64,000 bases of DNA from CAVQCJ01 sp963711005 (GCA_963711005.1 CAVQCJ010000002.1:248001-312000), one strand, 5' to 3'; positions 17,944-26,856 are shown, counted from the first letter of the stretch. The notes: generated from the letters alone by a model not told the origin. Made by a program: numbers and translations.

Positions 17944-19287
17944 ATGCCCCCTGCGCAGACGCCGTCGGTCGCTCGCGTCAGCGAGCTGACCGCCCGCGAG
18001 CTCGAGCGCTTCGTCAAGGCCCGTCCGCGCAGCGCCGAGCTCTCGACCGCCGCGCGGCAGGTGATGCCCCTGGGGGTCCCGCAGAGCTGGATGAGCCTGC
18101 TCTACACGCACCCGCCGGTCTGGGTCGTCTCCGGACGGGGCAGCCGCATCGAGGACGTCGACGGGCACGTGTACGTGGACTTCAACCTGGCCGACTCCAG
18201 CGCGTTCGCCGGCCACGCCCCGGAACCCACGACGCGGGCAGTGGCCGCTCGACTGGCCGCCGGCGGCCAGTTCCTGCTGCCGACCGAGGACGGGATCGCG
18301 GTCGCCCGTGAGCTCGGCCGCCGCTACGGGTTGCCGTCGTGGCAGTTCACCCTGTCCGCGACCAGCGCGGTCGCCGAGACCATGCGGATCGCCCGGATGG
18401 CGACGGGGCGCGACCTCGTCGTGCTGTTCGACGGGCACTACCACGGTCACTCGGACGAGCTGCAGGTGATGCGCGCCGCGGACGGTCGCAGCGAGCCCGT
18501 GGCCGCGGGCATCCTGCCCGGCCAGGTCGCGGGCATAGCGTTCGCCGCCTTCAACGATCTCGACTCGGTCGATGCGGTCCTGCGGACCGGACGTGTGGCC
18601 CTGGTCCTCACCGAGCCGGCAATGACGAACAACCAGGGCGTCATCCAGCCGGCCGACGGGTTCCACCCGGGCCTGCGGTCCCTCACCCGAGAGCACGGCG
18701 CCCTGCTCGCGCTGGACGAGACGCACACCCAGATGTGCGGGCCTGCCGGCCTGACCGGCAGGTGGGGGCTCGAGTCGGACTTCGTCGTGCTCGGCAAGTC
18801 GATCGGGGGCGGCGTGCCGGTCGGTGCGTACGGGATGACGGCGCCGCTCGCTGCTGCCATGGAGGTCGATGGCTGGTGGGCGACCGGCGGGACGCTGTTC
18901 GGCAGCGCCCTGCAGATGGCGGCCTGCCGGGCGACCCTGGAGGAGGTCCTGCTCGACGCGTCGTACGAGCGGGCCGCGCGGCTGGGTGGGCGGTTGGCCG
19001 ACGGCATCGACGCGGCCGCCGACTCGGCCGGCCTGCCGTGGCGCGCGCACCGGCTGTTCAACCGGTCCGGGTACTGCTTCGGCGGCACGCAGCCCGGCAA
19101 CGCCGCCGAGGCGCGGGCCGACTTCGACTCGGACCTGTGGTCCCTCCTGCGCGTGTACGCCGCGAACCGAGGAGTCTGGGAAGCGATCGAGGGCGCCGGA
19201 CCGGCAGCGGGAGTCGCGCACAGCGACGACGACGTGGACCGCTACCTCGAGGTCCTGGACGACCTCGTCCGCGAGCTCACCGCGTAG
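17944..19287 (+). CDS. Class III aminotransferase (glutamate-1-semialdehyde aminomutase-like)
   Basis: PLP enzyme of 447 aa. The fold-type I features are SATSAVAETMRIAR, HYHGHSDE, LALDETHTQMCGPAG with the cofactor aspartate replaced by an LDETH pattern, and the PLP lysine in VVLGKSIGGGVPVGAYG. It is not HemL itself, because many HemL-conserved blocks differ. It probably transaminates a beta- or omega-amino acid. It converges on the FAD oxidase and overlaps its stop by 11 bases. Confidence 0.85.
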   Translation: MPPAQTPSVARVSELTARELERFVKARPRSAELSTAARQVMPLGVPQSWMSLLYTHPPVWVVSGRGSRIEDVDGHVYVDFNLADSSAFAGHAPEPTTRAVAARLAAGGQFLLPTEDGIAVARELGRRYGLPSWQFTLSATSAVAETMRIARMATGRDLVVLFDGHYHGHSDELQVMRAADGRSEPVAAGILPGQVAGIAFAAFNDLDSVDAVLRTGRVALVLTEPAMTNNQGVIQPADGFHPGLRSLTREHGALLALDETHTQMCGPAGLTGRWGLESDFVVLGKSIGGGVPVGAYGMTAPLAAAMEVDGWWATGGTLFGSALQMAACRATLEEVLLDASYERAARLGGRLADGIDAAADSAGLPWRAHRLFNRSGYCFGGTQPGNAAEARADFDSDLWSLLRVYAANRGVWEAIEGAGPAAGVAHSDDDVDRYLEVLDDLVRELTA

Positions 19288-20518
19288 CGGCGGCCGGGCC
19301 GGGCATCGGGTAGTAGTTCTCGTAGACCGCCTGTGCCTGCACCCGCGCGTCCTCCCACGACCACGTCCTGGGGACGAACCGGTCAGGGCTGAGCGAACGG
19401 ACGTACGGCGAGGGGTCCGGGCGCAGGCTCTCGACCAGGTGCATCGCGAGTCCGGCCGAACCGGACACTCCGTGCGCGTTGCACCCGGCCGCGAAGACCA
19501 GCCCGCGCACCGCCGACACCGGACCCACCACGAACCGGCCGTCCGGCGTGAAAGCCGGCCAGCCCTGGAACGTCGCCCCGACGCCGGCGTCGTCGATCCC
19601 GGGGGCGAACCGGGCCAGGCTGGCCGCGAAGGTTCCGAGAACCTCCCAGTCCGGCGTCGCGGTCAGCGCGTCGCCCGCTCGCACCCGGGTCGGGTCCAGG
19701 CTCGTGCCACGGGACTCGAACCCGCCGCAGAGCAGCCGGCCGCTCTCGCCGCGCGCGTACACCTGGACTTCGGGGATCCGAAGGCAGGGCAGGTCCGCGT
19801 CCCAGCCCGGCAGCGGTTCGGTGACGAAGTACTCGTGCAGCACCGGGACGATCGGCAGCTCGAGGCCGGCCATCGCGGCGACAGCGACCGACCAGGGCCC
19901 GGCTGCGACCACCACCGTCTCGGTCCGTCGTTCGCCGTGCGCGGTCCGGACCGACCTCACCTCCCCGTCGCCGATCCCGATCCCGGTGACGGCACAGTCG
20001 GTGGCGACCGTCACCCCGAGGTCGCGGGCCGCGCGCACGTACGCGTCCACCATGCTGTTCGGCTGCAGGTAGCCGCACGTCGGCGACCACAGGGCGGCCC
20101 GTACCGACGAGACGTCCTCGAGGACCGGGCACACCTCGCGCAGCCGGGCCGGGCCGAGGAACTCCACCGGTAGCCCGACGTGAGCCGCCGTCGTGGCGAT
20201 CTGGGTCAGCTCCGCCTCCGACTGCTCGGACAGCGCCAGCCGCACGGCCCCGGACTCGCGGAAGTCCATCGAGTAGCCGGTGCGAGCCTCGAACGTCCGG
20301 TACAGGTCCGCGGCAGCCATCGTGAGCCGGGTCCGGTCGACCGTCGGGCGGGCCTGGCCGACCATCCCGGCCGCCTGGCTGCTCGTGGCCGCGCACAGCC
20401 CGCCCTTCTCCAGCAGCTGCACGTCGGTCCAGCCCTCGCGGGCCAGCAGGTACGCGACCGCCGCGCCGATCCCCCCGCCGCCGACCACGGTCACCTGGGC
20501 GTCGCGCGGCTCGGTCAT
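19277..20518 (-). CDS. FAD-dependent D-amino-acid-oxidase-family oxidoreductase
   Basis: Flavoprotein of 413 aa. The N-terminal dinucleotide-binding motif is TVVGGGGIGAAVAYLLAREG. SSQAAGMVG lies near the flavin, and the C-terminal VFAAGCNAHGVSGSAGLAMHLVE closes the FAD site. It resembles sarcosine, dimethylglycine or D-amino-acid oxidases (DadA/SoxB type). The neighbouring aminotransferase suggests catabolism of an unusual amine or amino acid, an inference from context only. The start is ATG 20518, 66 bases from the divergent kinase-like gene. Confidence 0.88.
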   Translation of the reverse strand: MTEPRDAQVTVVGGGGIGAAVAYLLAREGWTDVQLLEKGGLCAATSSQAAGMVGQARPTVDRTRLTMAAADLYRTFEARTGYSMDFRESGAVRLALSEQSEAELTQIATTAAHVGLPVEFLGPARLREVCPVLEDVSSVRAALWSPTCGYLQPNSMVDAYVRAARDLGVTVATDCAVTGIGIGDGEVRSVRTAHGERRTETVVVAAGPWSVAVAAMAGLELPIVPVLHEYFVTEPLPGWDADLPCLRIPEVQVYARGESGRLLCGGFESRGTSLDPTRVRAGDALTATPDWEVLGTFAASLARFAPGIDDAGVGATFQGWPAFTPDGRFVVGPVSAVRGLVFAAGCNAHGVSGSAGLAMHLVESLRPDPSPYVRSLSPDRFVPRTWSWEDARVQAQAVYENYYPMPGPAAATR

Positions 20519-20584
20519 GACGGATCTCTACGGCATCGCACCTGACTTGTCAGCCCCTCGCGCCGGTCCCCCTATCCTGCGGCG

Positions 20585-21952
20585 ATGACCGGGCCACGCC
20601 GACCGCTCGACGGTTGCACGGTGGTGGTCCTCGCGCCGAGTGCCCGTGGCAGGGCGGTCCTGGTGCGGGCTCCCTCGGGCCCGGCGCCGTCCGGCTCCGC
20701 GCCGCTGGAGCTCCCTACGGTCGTGACCGAGCCGGAGCCGGGCGGACCCGCCCTGGTGGCGACGCTGGAGTCGCTGCTCGGCCCGGTGACTGTGCTCCGG
20801 GCCAACGCCGTGGACTGGAACGAGTCGTTCGACGCGACGCTGCTGATCGCCGAGGTCGAGCCGCTGGCGGCACCTGCCCCGCCGGGACTGGCCTGGGCCG
20901 ACCTCGACAGCGCCGCGGCCGAGCGGGTCGAGCCGGAGCGGACCCGGGGCGCCGTCCAGCGCTGGATCACCGAGCGGGACGGCGGGTGGTCGCCGTTGCG
21001 TCCGCCCTGGTCGCGGCCGGGCTGGGCGAAGCGGGCCGGCGCGTGGATGCTCGCGCAGATGGCGGCGAGCGGCTACGCCGACCCCGGCCCGGTGACCCTG
21101 GTCCAGCTGTGGGGGCTGTCCGTCGTCCTGTGCGCGGACTCCGCGCGCGGCCGGGCGTTCTTCAAGTCCAGCAGCGGGCTGTTCCGGCACGAGCCTGCGC
21201 TGACCGCCCGGCTCGCCGAGCTCACTCCCGAGCTCGTGCCCGAAGTGCTCGCGGTCGACGAGGACGAGGGCTGGCTGCTCATGGCCGACCTCGGCGGCGC
21301 CGAGTCGGGCGAGCGGGGGGAACCGGAGTGCGCCGCGGGCCTGACCGCGCACGCGGCGCTGCAGCAGGCCTGGCAGGGACGCACCGAGACACTGCTCGAG
21401 GCGGGCGCCCCGTCGCGGCCGCTGGGCGAGCTGGCCGACTGGGTCCTGGCCGCGCACGAGGACGAGGGCCTGATGGGTCGCCTCGGACCGGACCTGCGGG
21501 ACGCGTGGGACGCAGCCACGCCGGCGTTCGCCGACTCCTGCCGACGGCTGGCCGAGATCGGTCCGGAGCCGACGCTCGTGCACGGGGACCTGCATCCGTG
21601 GAACGTGTCGATCGGGCCCGGCGGCGTCCGCGTCTTCGACTGGACCGACGGCGCCGTCTCGCACCCGTTCCTGGACCTGGCCACGTACGTCCCGCGGATC
21701 CCGGACGAAGCCTCCAGGCGCACGCTGCTGGCCGGGTACCTGGCGCTTTGGCGCGACCACCTCCCGCCCGACGAGCTGGCCCGCGCGGGCGAGCTGGCCC
21801 TCGTGGCCGGATCCCTCTACCAGGTGCGGAGCTACCGGACCCTGCTGCCGACGCTGCTCCCGGACGACCTGGGCAGCATGCGCGACGGCGACGTCGCCTG
21901 GGTGCGCCGCAGCCTGCGCCGGCTCGAGAGCGGCCTGGCCGGGACGTACTAG
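20585..21952 (+). CDS. Aminoglycoside-phosphotransferase-family protein with N-terminal extra domain
   Basis: Protein of 455 aa. The C-terminal part (about 150-455) is an APH/ChoK-type kinase with LVHGDLHPWN (catalytic) and VRVFDWTDGAVSHPFLDLA (metal binding). Residues 1-130 form a strand-rich domain (PLDGCTVVVLAPSARG, LELPTVV, FDATLLIAEVE) that looks like a degenerate Nudix fold without the Nudix box; this is an inference. Such pairings occur in actinomycete proteins of unknown substrate. Resistance is not implied. Confidence 0.82.
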   Translation: MTGPRRPLDGCTVVVLAPSARGRAVLVRAPSGPAPSGSAPLELPTVVTEPEPGGPALVATLESLLGPVTVLRANAVDWNESFDATLLIAEVEPLAAPAPPGLAWADLDSAAAERVEPERTRGAVQRWITERDGGWSPLRPPWSRPGWAKRAGAWMLAQMAASGYADPGPVTLVQLWGLSVVLCADSARGRAFFKSSSGLFRHEPALTARLAELTPELVPEVLAVDEDEGWLLMADLGGAESGERGEPECAAGLTAHAALQQAWQGRTETLLEAGAPSRPLGELADWVLAAHEDEGLMGRLGPDLRDAWDAATPAFADSCRRLAEIGPEPTLVHGDLHPWNVSIGPGGVRVFDWTDGAVSHPFLDLATYVPRIPDEASRRTLLAGYLALWRDHLPPDELARAGELALVAGSLYQVRSYRTLLPTLLPDDLGSMRDGDVAWVRRSLRRLESGLAGTY

Positions 21953-21954
21953 CC

Positions 21955-21972
21955 GGCGCCCGGGCCCGCGCC
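21955..21972 (+). terminator. Hairpin after the kinase-like gene
   Basis: GGCGC and GCGCC arms flank CCGGGCCC, 3 bases past the stop. It is a short GC-only stem that is plausible as a terminator. Confidence 0.35.
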
Positions 21973-22052
21973 GTCCGACAATTGGTCCAGACCTATTCCG
22001 CTCGCGTCCGGATGCTCCTAGGCTCGCCGCAACCGAGCTCGGAGGGGTGCCC

Positions 22053-23114
22053 ATGGTCCGTTCCCGCCGGCGTGCGGTGCTGGTCCCGGTCGCGGTGGCC
22101 GCCGTGACCGCCTGCCTGGTGACCGGCACCGGGCCCGCGGCGGCCGGCGCGGCGGACGTGGTGCGGCGTGCCGCCCACACCACGATTCCCGCGCACGTCT
22201 TCGCGCCGTACTTCGAGACCTACGCCGGGAGCAGCCTCGCGACGCTGTCGCACGACTCGGGGGCGACCTACCTGACGCTCGCGTTCCTGCAGACCCCGGC
22301 CAGGGGATCGTGCGAGGTCGCCTGGAACGGTGACCTCACGACGCCGGTCTCCTGGTCCACCTACGGAGCGGACATCCGCCGGATCCGGGCGGCCGGTGGT
22401 GACGTGGTCCCGTCGTTCGGCGGCTACTCGGCCGACCACGACGGCACCGAGATCGCGGACAGCTGCACGAGCGTCCCGCTGATCGCGGCGGCGTACGAGA
22501 ACGTCGTCCGCACCTACGGTGTCACCCGGATCGACCTGGACGTCGAGGACCGCTCGCTGGACAGGCCGGCGGCTGTCGACCGGCGCAACCGGGCCATCCA
22601 CCTGGTGCAGGAGTGGGCCGCCGCGCACGACCGGACGGTGCAGTTCGTCTACACGCTCCCGACCGGGACGGCCGGGCTGGACCCGACGGGGGTCGCCCTG
22701 CTGAAGGACGCGGCGCGCGACGGCGCGCGCGTGCAGGTGGTGAACATCATGACCTTCGACTACTACGACGACGCGCCGCACGAGATGGCCAGGGACACCC
22801 GGGTCGCCGCGGATGCCGTCATCGCCCAGCTGCGGACCGTGTACCCGCGCGCGTCCCGGCACGCGCTGTGGTCGATGCTCGGGATCACCGAGATGATCGG
22901 CATCGACGACTTCGGCAGCCCGGAGACGCTCACCACCGCCGACGCGCGCCGGGTCGAGCGGTGGGCGACCGCGCGCGGGGTCGCCGAGCTGTCGTTCTGG
23001 GCTCTGCAGCGCGATAACGGCGGCTGCCCGGGAACCGCCGGCAGCGACGACTGCTCCGGGGTGCGACAGTCCCCGTGGCAGTTCAGCAACACCTTCGAGC
23101 CGTTCACCCGCTGA
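22053..23114 (+). CDS. Secreted glycoside hydrolase family 18 (chitinase-like) protein
   Basis: Exported enzyme of 353 aa. The signal peptide has an Arg-rich start and a hydrophobic VPVAVAAVTACLV core. The mature part begins near AHVFAPYFETYAG, typical of bacterial single-domain chitinases. The GH18 active-site strand appears as RIDLDVED, matching DxDxE. NIMTFDYYDD supplies the substrate-binding strand and LSFWALQRDNG the last strand. No chitin-binding module is attached. ATG 22053 follows GGAGGGG. The role is probably degradation of chitin or related glycans outside the cell. Confidence 0.87.
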   Translation: MVRSRRRAVLVPVAVAAVTACLVTGTGPAAAGAADVVRRAAHTTIPAHVFAPYFETYAGSSLATLSHDSGATYLTLAFLQTPARGSCEVAWNGDLTTPVSWSTYGADIRRIRAAGGDVVPSFGGYSADHDGTEIADSCTSVPLIAAAYENVVRTYGVTRIDLDVEDRSLDRPAAVDRRNRAIHLVQEWAAAHDRTVQFVYTLPTGTAGLDPTGVALLKDAARDGARVQVVNIMTFDYYDDAPHEMARDTRVAADAVIAQLRTVYPRASRHALWSMLGITEMIGIDDFGSPETLTTADARRVERWATARGVAELSFWALQRDNGGCPGTAGSDDCSGVRQSPWQFSNTFEPFTR

Positions 23115-23145
23115 CCGGCGACCGCTCCCGCCGAACCCCGGTCAG
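23111..23145. terminator. Bidirectional hairpin across two convergent stops
   Basis: CTGACCGG (23111-23118) pairs perfectly with CCGGTCAG (23138-23145). Each arm contains the stop codon of one of the convergent genes, so the hairpin may terminate both transcripts. Confidence 0.55.
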
Positions 23146-23948
23146 GCAGACGGCGGCGACCAGACGTACGGCGTCGTCGTGGTGATGGCCACGAAGCCCA
23201 GCCGCTCCAGGATCGGCCGGCTGTCGTCGGAGGCGTCGACCTGCAGGTAGCGCACGCCGTGGTCGGCGGCGACCCGCGCCCGCGCCGCGACCAGCGCGCG
23301 GTACAGACCCTTCCCGCGCCAGGGTGCCAGCGTCGAGCCACCCCACAGTCCGGCGAACTCGGTGCCAGGGGTGAGCATCAACCACGCCGCCGAGACGATC
23401 TCGCCCGCGTCCCCAGCGCCGGCCTCGGCGACGAACACGAACGTCAGCCTGGGCTCGGCCGCGACCATCTCCACGAGCTCGAGCGCGAGCCAGGTCCGGT
23501 CGTCGTCCCACACCTGGCCCTCCATGGCGGCGATCCGGTCCATGTCCGCCGCCGCGACCACCTCGTGCACCGTCACGCCAGCCGGCAGGGGCACGTCGGC
23601 CAGCACGTCCTCCACGCGCGCCACGACCACGGTCTCGCGCTCCTCCGGGACGAACCCAGCGGCCAGCAGCCGGTCGGACAGATCCGGCGGCTCGTCGTGC
23701 GCGCGGGTCTTCCACTCCACCGCCTCGCCGCGCGCGGCGAACCAGTCTCGCTGCCGGGCGATCAGCGCGTCGAGGTCGGCGCCGCGCACGCCGAGGTCGC
23801 GCGGAGTCGCGAGGAAACCCCGGTGCAGGCCGCTGACCCGCAGCACCGGACCGTCCCGCTCGACGACGGCCCGGGGCGGCAGCGTGTCCACCTCGGCGGC
23901 GCGCAGCTGGGAGTCGTAGGCCTCGAGCAGCGCGGTCGTGTCGATCAC
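23142..23948 (-). CDS. GNAT family N-acetyltransferase
   Basis: Protein of 268 aa with a C-terminal GNAT domain. WGGSTLAPWRGKGLYRALV is the acetyl-CoA loop (R-x-x-G-x form), followed by YLQVDASDDSRPILERLGF, the usual last helix and strand. The N-terminal half (about 1-125) is not a GNAT core and carries no motif I recognise. The start is GTG 23948, just after CCTCC-type purines on the minus strand. The substrate is unknown. Confidence 0.88.
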   Translation of the reverse strand: MIDTTALLEAYDSQLRAAEVDTLPPRAVVERDGPVLRVSGLHRGFLATPRDLGVRGADLDALIARQRDWFAARGEAVEWKTRAHDEPPDLSDRLLAAGFVPEERETVVVARVEDVLADVPLPAGVTVHEVVAAADMDRIAAMEGQVWDDDRTWLALELVEMVAAEPRLTFVFVAEAGAGDAGEIVSAAWLMLTPGTEFAGLWGGSTLAPWRGKGLYRALVAARARVAADHGVRYLQVDASDDSRPILERLGFVAITTTTPYVWSPPSA

Positions 23949-24085
23949 GGAGGGCTCCCGGATGCTGTTCGGGTGGACGACGGGTGACGATAGCGGCGGG
24001 CGGGCTGTCGGCGCCCGCGCTTAGTCTCCGTGTGCGGCTGCAGCGCCAGCAGCGTCCGGCCTGCCCCGACCCCGAGGAGACCCCC

Positions 24086-24685
24086 ATGACCGAGCCCGAG
24101 GTGTTCGTGCACGCCGACCGCGCGCTCGACGGCGTCGTCGCCCGGATCGCCGACGACCAGTGGGACATGCCCATGCCGCCGGACTTCGCCCGCCGGGGAA
24201 GCTCGGACGTGCCCACGCTGCGGACGATCATCGGCTACCACGCCTACGACGACTCCTGGGTCCCGGACATGCTGTCCGGCCGGACCATGGCCGAGGTGGG
24301 CGACGACGCGTACAAGGGCGACCTGCTGGGAGACCAGCCGAAGGCCGCGTTCAGCGCGATCGTCGACCGCGCATGCGCGGCGGCCACCGGGTTCTCCGAC
24401 CTCGAGCGCACGGTGCACTGCTCGTTCGGCGACTTCACCGCCCAGCAGTACTTCTGGCAGATCAACATGTTCCGTGGCTTGCGCGCGCACGACATCGCCA
24501 AGGTGATCGGGGTCGACCCGTCACTGCCGGAGGCCCTCGTCCAGGGCCTGTGGGACGAGATCAGCCCGAACGCCGAGGAGTGGCGCTCGTACGGCCTGTT
24601 CCCCGCCGCCGTCCCGGTCCCGGCCGACGCGTCGCTGCTCGACCGGCTGCTCGGGCTGACCGGGCGGCATCCGGACCACTCCTGA
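24086..24685 (+). CDS. DinB/MDMPI-like protein (TIGR03086-type)
   Basis: Protein of 199 aa with a helical four-helix-bundle pattern. HAYDDSWVPDMLSGRTMAEVG is the typical motif of the mycothiol-dependent maleylpyruvate isomerase-like / DinB superfamily, with the metal-binding histidine. A later helix reads GDFTAQQYFWQINMFRGLRAHDIA. Members are putative thiol- or metal-dependent enzymes. The ATG at 24086 follows GAGGAGA. The next gene is 116 bases away and has its own operator cluster, so it is probably monocistronic. Confidence 0.8.
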   Translation: MTEPEVFVHADRALDGVVARIADDQWDMPMPPDFARRGSSDVPTLRTIIGYHAYDDSWVPDMLSGRTMAEVGDDAYKGDLLGDQPKAAFSAIVDRACAAATGFSDLERTVHCSFGDFTAQQYFWQINMFRGLRAHDIAKVIGVDPSLPEALVQGLWDEISPNAEEWRSYGLFPAAVPVPADASLLDRLLGLTGRHPDHS

Positions 24686-24729
24686 GCCCCCGCTGGGCCG
24701 CACCGGGCGACGGCGGTCGTGGCGGCCAG

Positions 24730-24784
24730 GCTTGACAGGTCCGGCCGTGTCAAGCACGCTTGACCTATGACAAGTTCGCTTGAC
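24730..24784. promoter_or_regulatory. Cluster of GCTTGAC operators upstream of the XRE regulator
   Basis: GCTTGACA (24730-24737) and TGTCAAGC (24748-24755) form a perfect 8-bp inverted repeat with a 10-base centre. Two further direct copies, GCTTGAC, lie at 24758-24764 and 24778-24784, spaced 20 bases apart (two helical turns). They end 17 bases before the XRE ATG. They also contain TTGAC -35-like boxes, so autoregulation by the XRE protein is likely. Confidence 0.6.
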
Positions 24785-24801
24785 TCCGTTCCCGGGCGGC
24801 G

Positions 24802-25020
24802 ATGAGCGTGCGCAACGATGTGCGGGCGCTCCGGGCCGAACGGGGCCTGTCGCAGGCGCAGCTGGCCCAGACGCTCGGCGTGTCCCGGCAGACCGTCAAC
24901 TCGATCGAGACCGACCGCTACACGCCGTCGCTGCCACTGGCGATCGCGATGGCCCGCTACTTCGACCGATCCGTCGAGGAGGTCTTCCATGTCGACGACA
25001 CGTCCGACCTCGCCCGCTGA
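24802..25020 (+). CDS. XRE-family helix-turn-helix regulator (small)
   Basis: Protein of 72 aa that is almost entirely a Cro/C1-type helix-turn-helix (RALRAERGLSQAQLAQTLGV then SRQTVNSIETDRYTPSLPLA). It matches the short YgzD-like regulators encoded with small membrane proteins. It overlaps the following membrane gene by 32 bases. It probably binds the repeated GCTTGAC sites just upstream and controls the pair. Confidence 0.92.
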   Translation: MSVRNDVRALRAERGLSQAQLAQTLGVSRQTVNSIETDRYTPSLPLAIAMARYFDRSVEEVFHVDDTSDLAR

Positions 25021-25405
25021 CCGTCACGGACGCGCAGTGCGCTGGGCCACCCCGGTCTTCGGGGTCGCCCTGGGCGTGGTGTTCTGCGTGGCGGCCTGGT
25101 CCGGAGGCTCGCCTGCGGCCGGCCTGGTCATGCTCGGGGTGATGGTGGTCTTCTCGGCCGCCGTGCTCGTGCTAGCCAGCAGGAGCGAGACCGTGGCCGG
25201 GCTGCTCGACCGCCGAGACGAACGCATCTCCACGATCGACGTGCACGCCACGGCGTTCACCGGGCTCGTCCTCGTCCTGGCCGTCCTGGGCGGCTTCGCC
25301 TGGGAGATCGCGCACGGTCGGTCCGGTGCGCCGTACATGGGCCTCGGGGCACTGGCCGGCGTCGCTTATCTGGGTGCGGTCATCGCGCTGCGGGTGCGAC
25401 GCTGA
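24989..25405 (+). CDS. Small integral membrane protein paired with the XRE regulator
   Basis: Protein of 138 aa with four predicted helices (ATPVFGVALGVVFCVAAW; AAGLVMLGVMVVFSAAVLVL; FTGLVLVLAVLGGFAWEI; MGLGALAGVAYLGAVIALRV). A cytoplasmic-type DRRDERISTIDVHAT loop lies between helices 2 and 3, reminiscent of DUF2178. ATG 24989 with GAGGAGG six bases upstream lies inside the XRE gene. The function is unknown. Confidence 0.82.
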   Translation: MSTTRPTSPADRHGRAVRWATPVFGVALGVVFCVAAWSGGSPAAGLVMLGVMVVFSAAVLVLASRSETVAGLLDRRDERISTIDVHATAFTGLVLVLAVLGGFAWEIAHGRSGAPYMGLGALAGVAYLGAVIALRVRR

Positions 25406-25433
25406 CCGCCACACCAACGCTGTGGAGGTCCTC

Positions 25434-26279
25434 GTGCAGGTCGAGCTCATCGACGACCCGGCCGAGTTCCTGCGCCGCTCGGTGAGCCTGCGCGCGGCCG
25501 AGCCAGTGCTGACCAACGTGGTCGGCACGGTGGCCCAGTCGGCCGTGGACGGCCGGACGTTCGAGGACTGCTGGTGGTGGCTCGTGTCCGACGAGGCCGG
25601 CGAACCGGTCGCATGCGCGATGCGCACCGCGCCCTGGAACCTGGCGCTGGGGCCGACGTCCGAGGTGGCGGCTGCCGCCCTCGGGCGTGCGGTCGCGGCG
25701 GTCGACCCGCAGCTGCCGGGTGTCGTCGGGCCGGCCGCGGCCGTACGCGCGCTCGTGTCCGCGCTGCCCGGCCACCCTGCGACCCGCGTGACGATGAACG
25801 ACGTAGTGCACGTCCTCGACGAGCTCGTCGACCCGCCGCAGGTGCCGGGCGAGCTCGTGGTCGCCGAGGACTCCCAGCTGGAGCGCCTCATGCAGTGGCA
25901 CGTGGACTTCGCCCGCGACGCCGGGCTCGCCGACCGGGACCTGCGCCCGTCCATCCTCCATCGGCTGGACCAGCGCGGGCTGTTCTGGTGGTGCGTCGAC
26001 GGCGAGCCGGTGTCGATGGCGGGCCACACGCCGCCGCTTGCGGCGCCGACCGGGACGGTCGGCCGGATCGGGCCGGTCTTCACCCCGGCGCCGTTCCGTC
26101 GCCGCGGCTACGCGGCGGCGCTCACTGCAGCGGTGGTGCGGAGGCTGCAGCCGGCCTGCTCGGTCGTCATGCTGTTCGCGGACGCCGCCAACGCGACCAG
26201 CAACGGGGTGTACGAGCGACTGGGCTTCCGACGGGCGGGGGAGATCGTCGAGGTCGAGCTGGTGCGCGCTCGGGGCTAG
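25434..26279 (+). CDS. GNAT family N-acetyltransferase
   Basis: Protein of 281 aa. The C-terminal half is a GNAT domain (VGRIGPVFTPAPFRRRGYAAALT as the acetyl-CoA loop, VYERLGFRRAGE as the closing strand). The N-terminal half may be a second, degenerate GNAT-like domain. GTG 25434 is chosen because GGAGG lies 5 bases upstream. It follows the XRE membrane partner by 28 bases. The acceptor is unknown. Confidence 0.86.
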   Translation: MQVELIDDPAEFLRRSVSLRAAEPVLTNVVGTVAQSAVDGRTFEDCWWWLVSDEAGEPVACAMRTAPWNLALGPTSEVAAAALGRAVAAVDPQLPGVVGPAAAVRALVSALPGHPATRVTMNDVVHVLDELVDPPQVPGELVVAEDSQLERLMQWHVDFARDAGLADRDLRPSILHRLDQRGLFWWCVDGEPVSMAGHTPPLAAPTGTVGRIGPVFTPAPFRRRGYAAALTAAVVRRLQPACSVVMLFADAANATSNGVYERLGFRRAGEIVEVELVRARG

Positions 26280-26324
26280 CGCGCGGTGGTCGGTGGTACG
26301 GCGGCGTCAGTGGTCGCGCCTGCG

Positions 26325-26788
26325 TCAGTAGTAGTGCCGCATCAGATCGTGCGACCACTGCGGCTGGCGCACCGGCCCGCGCGGGCCGAACTCGACCAGG
26401 TGCGGCTTGATGTCCAGCACCGGGGTCCCGTCGACCGCGTCGAGCCCGCGGACCAGCAACCGGTCGCCCTCCACGGCGACCAGCTCGCAGGTCGAGACGC
26501 CGAGCCGGTTGGGCCGGTCCTTGGCTCGCTGCGCGAAGATCCCGACCAGGGCCAGTCGGGGTTGCCGCGCGGGTGCCGGGCGTGCGGCACCGGACGGGCA
26601 GGGTCGACGAGGTGGAACAGGTACACGACGTCGATGTGGCTGAACTCCGACAGCCCGGCGACCGAGTCGACCCCGTACGGCGGGAGCAAGGTGATCGTCG
26701 CGTCGACCGGACCCCACTGGTCGTCGACCGGTGCAGTGCGGGCGGACGCGACGGTCCCGACCGGGCGCACGGTGTACACGGCCGTCAC
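26325..26788 (-). CDS. trmO: TrmO/TsaA-type tRNA methyltransferase, one frameshift
   Basis: Member of the YaeB/TsaA (UPF0066) family, whose E. coli member methylates t6A37 of tRNA-Thr using S-adenosylmethionine. Restoring one missing base near 26550 (PDWP|LVGIFAQRAKDRPNRLGV) gives 154 aa. Family blocks present are YTVRPVGTVAS, FSHIDVVYLFH, FAQRAKDRPNRLG and DIKPHLVEFGP. The GTG start at 26788 is the best match to related N-termini, but no clear ribosome site is visible. It is divergent from the gene at 26857. Confidence 0.85.
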
Positions 26789-26856
26789 GGCGGGCGCACC
26801 GCGGTCATCGCGATCCCCTTCCACCGGTCCCGGTCCACGCACCCTAGGCTGCGCCG

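Noticed and set aside
20585..21952. Antibiotic resistance gene cluster together with 37773-38708 and the Eis-like gene
   Set aside because: APH- and Eis-like folds in actinomycetes mostly act on unknown metabolites, and the genes are scattered among housekeeping genes with no sign of transfer.
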